A DNA stretch of 64,000 nucleotides from Actinomycetes bacterium (lineage in GTDB: Bacteria > Actinomycetota > Actinomycetes > Propionibacteriales > Propionibacteriaceae). Numbering within the stretch: the stretch's first letter is position 1; each line of letters opens with the position of its first letter. Positions 54,107-62,043 of the stretch are shown here, piece by piece. A program made the position numbers and the translations under genes. A model generated the notes under the pieces. The model was given only the letters and a program-made list of their open reading frames with translations. It was not told the origin of the DNA and searched no databases. Location: contig JAJZQV010000001.1 in assembly GCA_021803025.1 (NCBI GenBank), positions 1 to 64,000 of the forward strand, in the 5' to 3' direction.

Positions 54107-54790
54107 TCACGATGGTTTGAGCTCGGACAGGGACTGGGAGTTCACGGTCAGGACGACGGGGGCCTCGCCGGGCGAGAACGCGATCGCCGAGACCGAGCAC
54201 GGGCTGACGACGACGCGCTGGAAGAGGTCCAGGTGCGTCCCCAGAGCGTACGCGACCGCGGCCTTGATGGGGTCGGCGTGGCTCACGCAGACGACCGTGC
54301 TGCCTTCGTGAGCCGTACGGATGCGCTCGATCGCCGTGATGATCCGGAGCTGCATCTCGGGGAAGCTCTCGCCGCCCGGGAACCGGAACGTCGACGGCGC
54401 CCGCTGGACCGTGGACCACTCGGGCAGCTTGTACAAGTCGGTGAGCTCGGCGCCGGTCCACTCCCCGAAGTCGCACTCGAGCAGCCCCGCGTCGTGGATC
54501 GCCTCGAGCCCGAACGCCTCGGCGATGGGGGCGGCTGTCTCGACCGTGCGCTCGAGCGGCGAGCAGTACAGCGCGGCGACCTCGAGCCCCTCGAGGCGGG
54601 CGGCGACGGCCTCGGCCTGGGCCCGTCCGGAGTCGGCGAGGTGGAGCCCGGGGGCACGACCGGGCAGGACCTTGCCGGTCGTCGGCGTCTGCCCGTGGCG
54701 TACGAGCAGGATCGTCGTGACGGGCGGGGGGCCCTGGCGCGGCGCGTCCGGCTCGTTCCCGGTCGGCGTGTCGGCGTGCTGGTCGCTCAC
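54107..54790 (-). CDS. MSMEG_4193-family histidine phosphatase/phosphomutase-like protein
   Basis: A 227-residue histidine phosphatase with the catalytic LLVRHGQT (RHG), ERTVETA, PGGESFPEM and VVCVSHADP (second His) motifs. It heads the conserved trio with DUF3090 and SCO1664 genes. I start it at GTG 54790 with GGGG a few bases upstream; the family core begins about 30 residues later, where no start codon is in frame. The substrate is unknown. Confidence 0.9.
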   Translation of the reverse strand: MSDQHADTPTGNEPDAPRQGPPPVTTILLVRHGQTPTTGKVLPGRAPGLHLADSGRAQAEAVAARLEGLEVAALYCSPLERTVETAAPIAEAFGLEAIHDAGLLECDFGEWTGAELTDLYKLPEWSTVQRAPSTFRFPGGESFPEMQLRIITAIERIRTAHEGSTVVCVSHADPIKAAVAYALGTHLDLFQRVVVSPCSVSAIAFSPGEAPVVLTVNSQSLSELKPS

Positions 54791-54893
54791 ACGTCCCCTA
54801 TACACCCCTGGCTCAAGACGGAGGGACCCGCCGCACACCAGGGCGGCGCCACGTGCGGGCGCCAGGAGGCTGCCCAGACGCCGCCCGTGCCGG

Positions 54894-55493
54894 TCAGCGG
54901 GCGGCCGTCGCCCAGCCGCGAGCGACCATCCCGACCTGTGTCTCGTACATGCGGTCGAGCTGCTCCCGCGGAAGAGGGTCGTAGTAGTGGGAGAGCTCGA
55001 GCGAGACGAAGCCGTGGATCGAGGCCCAGATCAAGCCGAGGATGAGGTTGGTGTCGACGGCGGGGAACGTCCCGGCGTCGATGAGCCGGGTGATGACCTT
55101 GCGGATGGGGTCTGCCGACTCGGCCTCGGGCAGCGGCCCGTGGAGACGCATGTCGAGCGCCGGTGGGGTGAGGAGGACCTGGTACAGCGCCGGGTTCTCC
55201 AGCGCCCAGTCGCGGTACGCGTGGCAATGCGCCAGCAGGTCCTGGTACGGATCGTCGGTGACCGGGACGGCCTGCTGCGCGGCGAGGAAGCTCCTCCCGG
55301 CCTCGCGGCCGACCTCGTGCATGAGCCCCGCACGGTCCGAGAACATGGAGTAGATCGCGCTGGTGGACGTACCCTCGGCCCAGGCGACCTGCCGAAGCCC
55401 CAGGTTGCTGGGACCCCCCTCGGCCAGCATCTTCGTCGCCCTCGCCACGAGGCGGCGGCGCAGACCGTCGTCGTAGACCTTGGGGCGAGGCAT
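54894..55493 (-). CDS. TetR/AcrR family transcriptional regulator with WHG-type C-terminal domain
   Basis: A 199-residue regulator. The helix-turn-helix region is GGPSNLGLRQVAWAEGTSTSAIYSMF (residues about 26-51). The C-terminal part (YRDWALENPALYQVLL and the IWASIHGFVSLELSH segment) is the domain of the TetR_C_33 type. It starts at ATG 55493 with TAAGG just upstream. No obvious target operon adjoins it except pyrE, read in the opposite direction. Confidence 0.92.
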   Translation of the reverse strand: MPRPKVYDDGLRRRLVARATKMLAEGGPSNLGLRQVAWAEGTSTSAIYSMFSDRAGLMHEVGREAGRSFLAAQQAVPVTDDPYQDLLAHCHAYRDWALENPALYQVLLTPPALDMRLHGPLPEAESADPIRKVITRLIDAGTFPAVDTNLILGLIWASIHGFVSLELSHYYDPLPREQLDRMYETQVGMVARGWATAAR

Positions 55494-55521
55494 CCTTAGA
55501 TTTTAGGACGACTTGACAAAA

Positions 55522-55540
55522 GGAACCATAACCCAGTTCC
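55522..55540. promoter_or_regulatory. inverted repeat in the TetR-pyrE divergent region, possible operator
   Basis: GGAAC and GTTCC arms are separated by nine bases in an AT-rich patch (55500-55550), with CCATAAC repeated directly within it and a TTGACA hexamer at 55513-55518. The position between divergent TetR and pyrE genes suits an autoregulatory site. This is inference from symmetry only. Confidence 0.35.
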
Positions 55541-55662
55541 ATAACTTCGTTGTGCATAGGGTGATGCCATGGCTTCCGCTTGGGGGAAGCCACTCCACCC
55601 TTGCGAGTCGCCCGCCTGGGGACCGTTCGCCGCGAGCTTGAGCGGCCCCTAGGCTGAGGCGC

Positions 55663-56304
55663 ATGCAGGCCTACCAGCTGGACTTCATCGAGCTCGCTCT
55701 CGCCCACAACGTACTGTCCTTCGGGCAGTTCACGCTCAAGTCGGGCCGCACGTCCCCGTACTTCTTCAATGCCGGACGCTTCGACAGCGGGGCGAAGCTC
55801 GCGGGTCTCGGTCGGGCGTACGCCTCGGCCATCCAGGCGTGGGGCCTCGACGTCAACGTGCTCCTCGGGCCTGCGTACAAGGGGATCCCGCTCGTAGCGG
55901 CGACGTCGGTGGAGCTCGCCGAGCAGTACGGGCGCGACCTGCGGTGGTCGTTCAACCGCAAGGAGGCGAAGGACCACGGCGAGGGGGGCCTGTTCGTCGG
56001 TGCGCCGGTCGCCGGGCGGGTGCTCGTCATCGACGACGTCATCACGGCAGGCACGGCCATCCGGGAGGTCATCGACCTTGTCGCGGCGACGGGTGCGGAG
56101 CTCGCCGGTGTCATCGTCGCGATCGACCGGCAGGAGCGCGGTACGGGCGGGCTGTCCGCGATCGGGCAGGTCCGGGCCGACTTCGGCATCGACGTACGGG
56201 CGATCGTGACGCTCGACGACGTCGTCGAGTACGTCGCCGCCGACCCCGTGCTCGCCGTTCACCTCCCCGCGATGCGCGCCTACCGGGACCAGTACGGCGC
56301 CTGA
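55663..56304 (+). CDS. pyrE: orotate phosphoribosyltransferase
   Basis: A 213-residue enzyme of de novo UMP synthesis converting orotate and PRPP to OMP. It contains [26 protein letters not shown] (catalytic Lys loop) and the PRPP loop [13 protein letters not shown]. The length is normal. It stands apart from other pyr genes, a common situation. Downstream is a 285-bp repeat-rich gap. Confidence 0.95.
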   Translation: MQAYQLDFIELALAHNVLSFGQFTLKSGRTSPYFFNAGRFDSGAKLAGLGRAYASAIQAWGLDVNVLLGPAYKGIPLVAATSVELAEQYGRDLRWSFNRKEAKDHGEGGLFVGAPVAGRVLVIDDVITAGTAIREVIDLVAATGAELAGVIVAIDRQERGTGGLSAIGQVRADFGIDVRAIVTLDDVVEYVAADPVLAVHLPAMRAYRDQYGA

Positions 56305-56363
56305 GCGCTTCATCCGCTACGGCGAGCAGGTGCTCGGCCTGGGCGAGAGGCTCGTGCGAGTCG

Positions 56364-56423
56364 ACGAGAGGCCAGTTCGTGCGCCGACACGCCGTACCGG
56401 CCGCGCGTGTCGCGGCCTTTCGA
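56364..56423. repeat. 60-bp hairpin element, copy 2
   Basis: It matches the element at 43321-43380 in length and orientation: ACGAGAGGCC at the start, inner CGACACGC/GCGTGTCG pair, and a slightly changed end (GGCCTTTCGA). Confidence 0.88.
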
Positions 56424-56431
56424 TGCGCTCC

Positions 56432-56505
56432 GCTCGGGGAGAGGACCTGTGCGCTCGGGGAGAGGACCTGTGCGCTCGGAGAGAAGCACAGGTCCTCTCC
56501 CGGTG
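56432..56505. repeat. 21-bp tandem repeat locus D
   Basis: Two full copies of GCTCGGGGAGAGGACCTGTGC, a third partial copy, then an inverted partial copy AGGTCCTCTCCCGG. It directly follows hairpin copy 2. Confidence 0.88.
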
Positions 56506-56589
56506 GGCCGAGTGCAGCCGCAGGCCCCTGAGGGACCTTCGCTGGAGATGGGGTGAGACGCCCGTTCGTGCTTGGCGGCCGGGGTTAGC

Positions 56590-57978
56590 GTGAAACACGT
56601 GGGCCAGCCAGGAATCCGTACAGTCGGCGAGCTTCGCGCGTCAGGGCACGAGCAGGAGTCGTTGCGGGAGGAGATCCGCAGGAACCTCCTCGCCGCGCTC
56701 GCAGAGGGCCGCGACCCCTGGCCCGGTATCCACGGCTTCGACCGCACGGTCATCCCCCAGCTCGAGCGCGCCCTCATCGCGGGCCACGACGTCGTCCTCC
56801 TCGGCGAGCGGGGCCAGGGCAAGACCCGGCTCCTCCGCACGCTCTCCGGGCTGCTCGACGAGTGGTCGCCGGTCATCGCCGGATCGGAGCTCGGCGAGCA
56901 CCCGTACGATCCCATCACCGCCGAGTCCCGGCGCCGCGCCATCGAGCTCGGCGACTCGCTGCCGGTAGCGTGGCGGCACCGGTCGGAGCGGTACGCCGAG
57001 AAGCTCGCCACCCCCGACACCTCTGTCGCGGACCTCATCGGCGACGTCGACCCGATGCGCGTCGCGGAAGGACGCCGCCTCGGCGACCCGGAGACGATCC
57101 ACTTCGGCCTCATCCCCCGTAGCCACCGCGGCATCGTGGCGATCAACGAGCTCCCCGACCTCGCCGAGCGCATCCAGGTCTCGATGCTCAACGTCATGGA
57201 GGAGCGGGACATCCAGATCCGCGGGTACGTCCTGCGGCTGCCCCTCGACGTCCTCGTCGTCGCGTCCGCGAACCCTGAGGACTACACGAACCGCGGCCGC
57301 ATCATCACGCCGCTCAAGGACCGCTTCGGCGCCGAGATCCGCACCCACTACCCGCTCGAGCTCGCCGACGAGATCGCCGTCATCCTCCAGGAGGCGAAGC
57401 TCGTCGCCGACCTGCCCGAGCCCCTCGTCGAGATCCTCGCGCGCTTCACACGCCAGCTCCGCTCCTCGCCCGCCGTGAACCAGCGCTCCGGTGTCTCCGC
57501 GCGGTTCGCGATCGCCGGCGCAGAGACCATCGCGGCGGCCGCCCGCCACAGGGCGACGCTCCGGGGCGAGGACGAGGCCGTCGCCCGGGTCGTCGACCTC
57601 GAGAGCGCCGTCGACGTGCTCGGCGGCAAGATCGAGTTCGAGTCCGGCGAGGAGGGCCGCGAGCGCGACATTCTCGACCACCTCCTGCGTATGGCGACCG
57701 CCGAGACCGTCCGCGAGCTGTACCGGGGCATCGACCTCGGCCCGCTCGTCGACGCGCTCGACGGGTCGATCACGGTGACGACCGGCGAGCAGGTGACCGC
57801 GAAGGAGTTCGTGGACACGCTGCCGCGACTCAACGGCACGTACGACGCCGTTGCCGAACGCTTCGGCGCGACGTCCGCGGGCGAGCGTGCGAGCGCGATC
57901 GAGCTGGCGCTCGAGGGGCTCTACCTCGCCCGCCGCATCTCGAAGGACTCCGGCGACGGAGAGACCTTGTATGGATAG
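56590..57978 (+). CDS. AAA+ ATPase of the magnesium-chelatase ChlI/MoxR type
   Basis: A 462-residue ATPase. Walker A is GERGQGKTR (residues 72-80), sensor 1 is VVASANPEDYTNRG, and an arginine-rich LKDRFGAEIRTHYP segment follows. The Walker B strand reads GIVAINELPDL, with Asn where Asp is usual. It resembles ChlI-like proteins that database pipelines also label as sigma-54-interacting regulators, but no sigma-54 loop (GAFTGA) is visible. It overlaps the VWA gene by 8 bp, so the two probably work as a MoxR-VWA-type pair. GTG 56590 is the likely start; GTG 56599 is possible. Confidence 0.87.
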   Translation: MKHVGQPGIRTVGELRASGHEQESLREEIRRNLLAALAEGRDPWPGIHGFDRTVIPQLERALIAGHDVVLLGERGQGKTRLLRTLSGLLDEWSPVIAGSELGEHPYDPITAESRRRAIELGDSLPVAWRHRSERYAEKLATPDTSVADLIGDVDPMRVAEGRRLGDPETIHFGLIPRSHRGIVAINELPDLAERIQVSMLNVMEERDIQIRGYVLRLPLDVLVVASANPEDYTNRGRIITPLKDRFGAEIRTHYPLELADEIAVILQEAKLVADLPEPLVEILARFTRQLRSSPAVNQRSGVSARFAIAGAETIAAAARHRATLRGEDEAVARVVDLESAVDVLGGKIEFESGEEGRERDILDHLLRMATAETVRELYRGIDLGPLVDALDGSITVTTGEQVTAKEFVDTLPRLNGTYDAVAERFGATSAGERASAIELALEGLYLARRISKDSGDGETLYG

Positions 57979-59962
57979 GCGTCGCAGGCGGTCACGGTAC
58001 GGGCGGTACGCGGGCGGCCCCGACCCGCTCGCGCCCCCGGTCGACCTGGCCGAGGCGCTCAAGGCGGTCACGGACGACGTCATGGCCGGCTACTCCCCCG
58101 AGGGAGCCCTCCGCGAGTACCTGCGGCGCGGGGGACGCGAGCAGCGCGGGCTCGACGACCTCGCCCGCGAGGTGCACCGCCGGCGCCAGGAGCTGCTGCG
58201 CAACCATCGCCTCGACGGGACGCTCGAGGAGGTGAAGCGGCTCCTCGACGCGGCCGTGCTGTCGGAGCGCAAGCAGCTCGCCCGCGACGCGACCATGGAC
58301 GACGGCGACCGGGCGCTGCGCGAGATGACGCTCGACAGTCTCCCCAGCTCGACGGCGGCCGCGGTGAGCTCGCTCAGCTCGTACGACTGGCAGTCCTCGG
58401 ACGCCCGCGAGTCGTACGACAAGATCAAGGACCTGCTCGGCCGCGAGATGCTCGACCAGCGCTTCGCCGGCATGAAGCAGGCGCTGGAGAACGCCACGGA
58501 CGAGGACCGCCAGGCCGTCTCGGAGATGCTGTCGGACCTCAACCATCTCCTCGAGGCCCATAGGCGCGGGGAGGACACGCGCGAGATGATGCGCGACTTC
58601 ATGGCGAAGCACGGACAGTTCTTCCCGGAGAACCCCCAGACGGTCGAGGAGCTCATCGACGCGCTCGCTGAGCGCGCCGCCGCCGCCCAGCGCATGATGC
58701 GGTCGATGTCGCAGGAGCAGCGCGACGAGCTCATGGCCTTGTCGGCGCAGGCCTTCGGCTCGCCGGAGCTGGCCCAGCAGCTCGGCCGGCTCGACGCGAA
58801 CCTCCAGGCGCTGCGGCCCGGTGGGGACTGGTCAGGACAGGAGTCGTTCAGCGGCGACGAGGGGCTCGGCCTGGGCGACGGGACCGGCGTGCTGCAGGAC
58901 CTCGCGGAGCTCGAGTCGCTGGCCGAGCAGCTGGGCCAGGGGTACGGGGGTGCGCACCTCGACGACGTCGATGTCGACGCCCTCGCGCGGCAGCTCGGTG
59001 AGGAGGCTGCGATCTCCGCGCGACGACTGGCCGAGATCGAGCGTCAGATGCGGTCGTCAGGGCTTCTGCGCCGCACCCCGGACGGGTCGCTGCGCCTCTC
59101 CCCCGCCGCCATGCGCCGGCTCGGGAAGTCGCTCCTCGAGGACGCCGCGAAGCACCTGTCCGGACGTACGGGCTCCCGCGACACGCGGCTCGCCGGCGCC
59201 GCGGGCGACCAGACGGGCGCCAGCCGCGAGTGGGCGTTCGGCGACACCGAGCCGTGGGACGTCACCCGGACGATCACCAACGCCGTCCGCCGCACCGTCG
59301 TCGAGGGCGCCGACCCGAGCAAGGGCCTGCGCATCGACGTGCGCGACGTCGAGGTGGCCGAGACCGAGGCCCGTACCCAGTCGGCGGTCGCGCTGCTCGT
59401 CGACGTCTCGTACTCCATGGCGGCCGAGGGCCGGTGGGTGCCGATGAAGCGCACGGCGCTGGCGCTGCACCACCTCGTCTCGACCCGCTACCGCGGCGAC
59501 CGGCTCGAGCTCGTGACGTTCGGCTACCTCGCGCAGACGATGGACATCGACGAGCTCACGGGGCTGTCGGCGGTACGGGAGCAGGGCACCAACCTCCACC
59601 ACGCCCTCCTTCTGGCCGAGAAGTTCTTCCGGGAGCACCCGACGATGCAGCCCGTCCTCCTCGTCGTGACCGATGGCGAGCCGACGGCCCACCTGACCGG
59701 CGAGGGCCACGCCTGGTTCGCGTACCCGCCCGACGACGAGACGCTCCGTCTCACCATCCAGGCACTGGACCAGGTGGCGCGGCGCGGCACGCAGACGACG
59801 TTCTTCCGGCTCGGCGACGACCCCGGCCTCGCGCGGTTCATGGGCACGCTCGCGGAGCGGGTCGACGGGCGCGTCGTCTCCCCGGAGCTCGACGAGCTGG
59901 GAACGGCCGTCGTCGACTCGTACCTACGGTCCCGCAGGGCCGCGCAGACCTGGTACGACTGA
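57971..59962 (+). CDS. VWA domain-containing protein (CoxE/ChlD-like)
   Basis: A 663-residue soluble protein. Residues 1-460 are helical and charged; the C-terminal von Willebrand A domain has a complete metal site with DVSYS (Asp478), the Thr region and VTDGEPTAHL. VWA proteins with MoxR/ChlI ATPases help insert metals or assemble enzyme complexes; the client is unknown here. The ATG at 57971 lies inside the end of the ATPase gene, so translation is coupled. Confidence 0.9.
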   Translation: MDRRRRRSRYGRYAGGPDPLAPPVDLAEALKAVTDDVMAGYSPEGALREYLRRGGREQRGLDDLAREVHRRRQELLRNHRLDGTLEEVKRLLDAAVLSERKQLARDATMDDGDRALREMTLDSLPSSTAAAVSSLSSYDWQSSDARESYDKIKDLLGREMLDQRFAGMKQALENATDEDRQAVSEMLSDLNHLLEAHRRGEDTREMMRDFMAKHGQFFPENPQTVEELIDALAERAAAAQRMMRSMSQEQRDELMALSAQAFGSPELAQQLGRLDANLQALRPGGDWSGQESFSGDEGLGLGDGTGVLQDLAELESLAEQLGQGYGGAHLDDVDVDALARQLGEEAAISARRLAEIERQMRSSGLLRRTPDGSLRLSPAAMRRLGKSLLEDAAKHLSGRTGSRDTRLAGAAGDQTGASREWAFGDTEPWDVTRTITNAVRRTVVEGADPSKGLRIDVRDVEVAETEARTQSAVALLVDVSYSMAAEGRWVPMKRTALALHHLVSTRYRGDRLELVTFGYLAQTMDIDELTGLSAVREQGTNLHHALLLAEKFFREHPTMQPVLLVVTDGEPTAHLTGEGHAWFAYPPDDETLRLTIQALDQVARRGTQTTFFRLGDDPGLARFMGTLAERVDGRVVSPELDELGTAVVDSYLRSRRAAQTWYD

Positions 59963-59993
59963 GCCCCCGTCCCCGACTGAGCCCCCTGGTTGT

Positions 59994-60044
59994 GACTGAG
60001 CACCGTACGTGGCTGGTGCTCTGACACGCCCGCGGTGCTCAGTC
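59994..60044. terminator. strong hairpin downstream of the VWA gene
   Basis: GACTGAGCACCG and CGGTGCTCAGTC are perfect 12-bp inverted repeats with a 27-bp loop. GACTGAGC is also repeated directly twice just upstream (about 59957 and 59974). It could end the AAA-VWA transcript, but no T tract follows, so it may instead be a repeat element. Confidence 0.5.
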
Positions 60045-60130
60045 GGCATCGACACGAGGGAACGCCACCGAGCTTGACGATGACGATCCTCATGAGTCCT
60101 CCTGGATGTTGGTCCTGTCACGGTATCTAG

Positions 60131-60146
60131 TGGATATCAATATCCA
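60131..60146. promoter_or_regulatory. palindrome upstream of the HxlR gene, likely operator
   Basis: TGGATAT-CA-ATATCCA is a perfect palindrome 20 bp before the HxlR start, in AT-rich sequence overlapping the likely promoter. HxlR proteins bind such short palindromes, so autoregulation is expected. Just beyond it, a minus-strand ATG at 60093 opens with MRIVIVKLGG and soon fades into the hairpin repeat, perhaps the stump of a lost divergent target gene. Confidence 0.6.
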
Positions 60147-60166
60147 TAGACGGCTACAGTTCCCTT

Positions 60167-60541
60167 GTGAATAGCGAGCGGCTCCCCGACGTCATGGACC
60201 CGGACTGCCGGGAGGTGCTGCGGCGGATCGGCGAGCGGTGGACGCCTCTGGTCATCGAGGCGCTGAGCGGCGGCTCGCTGCGCTTCACCCGGCTCCGCGA
60301 GGCGGTCGGCGGGGTGACGCCCCGCGTGCTCACGGCGACACTGCGAGGGCTGGAGCAGGACGGCCTCGTCACCCGGACGATCTATGCCGAGGTCCCTCCG
60401 CGCGTCGAGTACGCCCTGACGCCTCTGGGGTCGTCGCTCCTCGAGCCCATCCGCGTCAACCGCCGCTGGGCCGAGACCCACCTCGACGAGGTGCTCGCCG
60501 CCCGCGACCGCTGGGACGCCCGCGAGGAGTCACCGGTCTGA
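60167..60541 (+). CDS. HxlR family transcriptional regulator
   Basis: A 124-residue winged-helix regulator: LRRIGERWTPLVIEALSGGSLRFTRLRE, VTPRVLTATLRGLEQDGLVTR and YALTPLGSSL are diagnostic. These proteins sense thiols, quinones or aldehydes and control a divergent oxidoreductase gene. No such intact gene remains on the other side, where a stump and repeat lie. GTG 60167 is the likely start. Confidence 0.93.
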   Translation: MNSERLPDVMDPDCREVLRRIGERWTPLVIEALSGGSLRFTRLREAVGGVTPRVLTATLRGLEQDGLVTRTIYAEVPPRVEYALTPLGSSLLEPIRVNRRWAETHLDEVLAARDRWDAREESPV

Positions 60542-60592
60542 CACAGCGACCCGTACGCCTGGATCGGGGACGGCGTGGCTCAGGACCAGTCG

Positions 60593-60661
60593 GGGCGAAG
60601 GCGGGCTGCCGCACGGTCGGGCGAAGGCGGGCTGCCGCACGGTCGGGCGAAGGCCGGCCGC
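60593..60661. repeat. 26-bp tandem repeat
   Basis: GGGCGAAGGCGGGCTGCCGC plus ACGGTC is present twice exactly (60593-60618 and 60619-60644) and a third time in part. It lies between the HxlR gene and the 70-bp element. Confidence 0.8.
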
Positions 60662-60713
60662 CGGTCGGGGCGCGGGTCGAGCCCGCTGGCGGGCTAGTCT
60701 CGCGGGTGGATCT

Positions 60714-60783
60714 CCATTCAGTGCACGTCAGGCGGCCGCCGATGCGCATGTGCACCGGCGACCCGCTGTCTGCCACTGAATGG
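60714..60783. repeat. 70-bp inverted-repeat element, copy 2
   Basis: CCATTCAGTG and CACTGAATGG ends are exactly complementary. Its centre is the reverse complement of that of copy 1 (46956-47025), so the two are inserted in opposite orientation. It ends about 20 bp from the GH20 stop. Confidence 0.85.
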
Positions 60784-60804
60784 CGCAGAGGCGCCGCACC
60801 CGAC

Positions 60805-62043
60805 CTACGACAGGGGCCGATGCCCGATCCCGAGCGCTGCGAGCGCCTCGAGACGAGCGGGGAGGTTCGCGAGGAAGTCCTCGTAGGGCGGCCGGGTCGC
60901 TCCGTACCAGCCGATGTCGGCCACGGCCACGAGCCGCGGGAACGCCATGTACCAGAGGTGCTCGGGGCTCGGGATGTACTCGCTCCACAGCTGGGCCTGC
61001 AGCCCGAGGATGTGCGACGGCTCGACGCCCCCCTCATAGGGGTCGTACGCGTACACGTCGGCCAGCGTCGCGCCCGGCCCGATGGCCAGCGGCTCGCCGT
61101 CGTCGTCGCCGTGTGCGTGGTCGAAGTACAGGCGATCCGGGGCCTGGACGACGTCGAGGCCGGCCTGGGTGGCACGGCGCGCGGCCTCCGTCCAGCTCCG
61201 CCACGCGACGACGACCGGGTCGCCCTCGGGCACCCCCTCGTCGATGATCTCGTCCCACCCGACCAGGCGTCGGCCGCGTGACGCGAGGAAAGCGCCGATC
61301 CTGTTCGTGAACCAGCGCTGGAGCCCGCCCACACCGTCCAGCCCGAGGGCGCGGCACTGCGCCTGCGCCGTCGGCGACGCCTCCCACTCGACGAGCGGGC
61401 ACTCGTCGCCGCCGATGTGCACGTACGGGCTGTCGAAGACGTCGAGAACCTCGCCGAGGATGTCGGTGCAGAACGCGACCCCCGCCTCGTCCACCCGCAG
61501 CACCTCCGGGTAGATGCCCCAGCTCCGGCCCACTCCCAACACGTCGGGCTCGTACCCCAGCTCCGGATAGGCGGCCCGTGCGGCCCGCATGTGGCCGGGC
61601 ATGTCGATCTCCGGCATCACGGTGATGCCCCGCTCGCGCGCGAAGGCGACGAGGTCCCGCAGCTCGTCCTGGGTGTAGAAGCCGCCGTGCCGGACGCCGT
61701 CGTAGCTGTTGAGGTCGTTCTCCGGATGCAGCGCGTGGTCGTGGTAGTTGCCGGGACGGCCGACGACCGTCTCGTCGCGCCAGGCGCCGACCTCGGTGAG
61801 CCGGGGCCAGGTCTTGGACTCGAACCGCCATCCCTGGTCGTCGGTGAGGTGCAGGTGGAGCACGTTGAGGCGCAGCAGCGACATGGCCTCGACGAGCCGC
61901 CGCACCTCCTCGATCGGCAGGAAGTGGCGGGCGACGTCGAGCATCACGCCTCTCCACGCGAAGGCGGGTGTGATGGCGGCGGGGTCGACCGGAGCAGGCG
62001 GGGGCGAAGCGCCCGGGACGGCGGGCTGGGCTGAGGCGGTCAC
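60805..62043 (-). CDS. GH20 beta-N-acetylhexosaminidase
   Basis: A 412-residue family 20 enzyme with RGVMLDVARHFLP, HLHLTDDQGWRFE, MPEIDMPGH and the catalytic pair Asp213-Glu214 in HIGGDEC. It removes terminal beta-GlcNAc or GalNAc by substrate-assisted catalysis. The protein starts almost at the TIM barrel, without the usual N-terminal GH20b domain and without a signal peptide, so it is cytoplasmic. Its free amino sugars could feed the NahK-like kinase at 47068. GTG 62043 overlaps the quinone oxidoreductase stop. Confidence 0.94.
   Translation of the reverse strand: MTASAQPAVPGASPPPAPVDPAAITPAFAWRGVMLDVARHFLPIEEVRRLVEAMSLLRLNVLHLHLTDDQGWRFESKTWPRLTEVGAWRDETVVGRPGNYHDHALHPENDLNSYDGVRHGGFYTQDELRDLVAFARERGITVMPEIDMPGHMRAARAAYPELGYEPDVLGVGRSWGIYPEVLRVDEAGVAFCTDILGEVLDVFDSPYVHIGGDECPLVEWEASPTAQAQCRALGLDGVGGLQRWFTNRIGAFLASRGRRLVGWDEIIDEGVPEGDPVVVAWRSWTEAARRATQAGLDVVQAPDRLYFDHAHGDDDGEPLAIGPGATLADVYAYDPYEGGVEPSHILGLQAQLWSEYIPSPEHLWYMAFPRLVAVADIGWYGATRPPYEDFLANLPARLEALAALGIGHRPLS

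Larger units (their letters stand above)
56305..56589. other. repeat-rich intergenic region between pyrE and the AAA gene
   Basis: This space contains hairpin element copy 2 (56364-56423) directly joined to 21-bp units (56432-56505), the last of which meets an inverted partial copy. No gene is seen. The promoter of the AAA-VWA pair is presumably at about 56510-56585. Confidence 0.7.
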
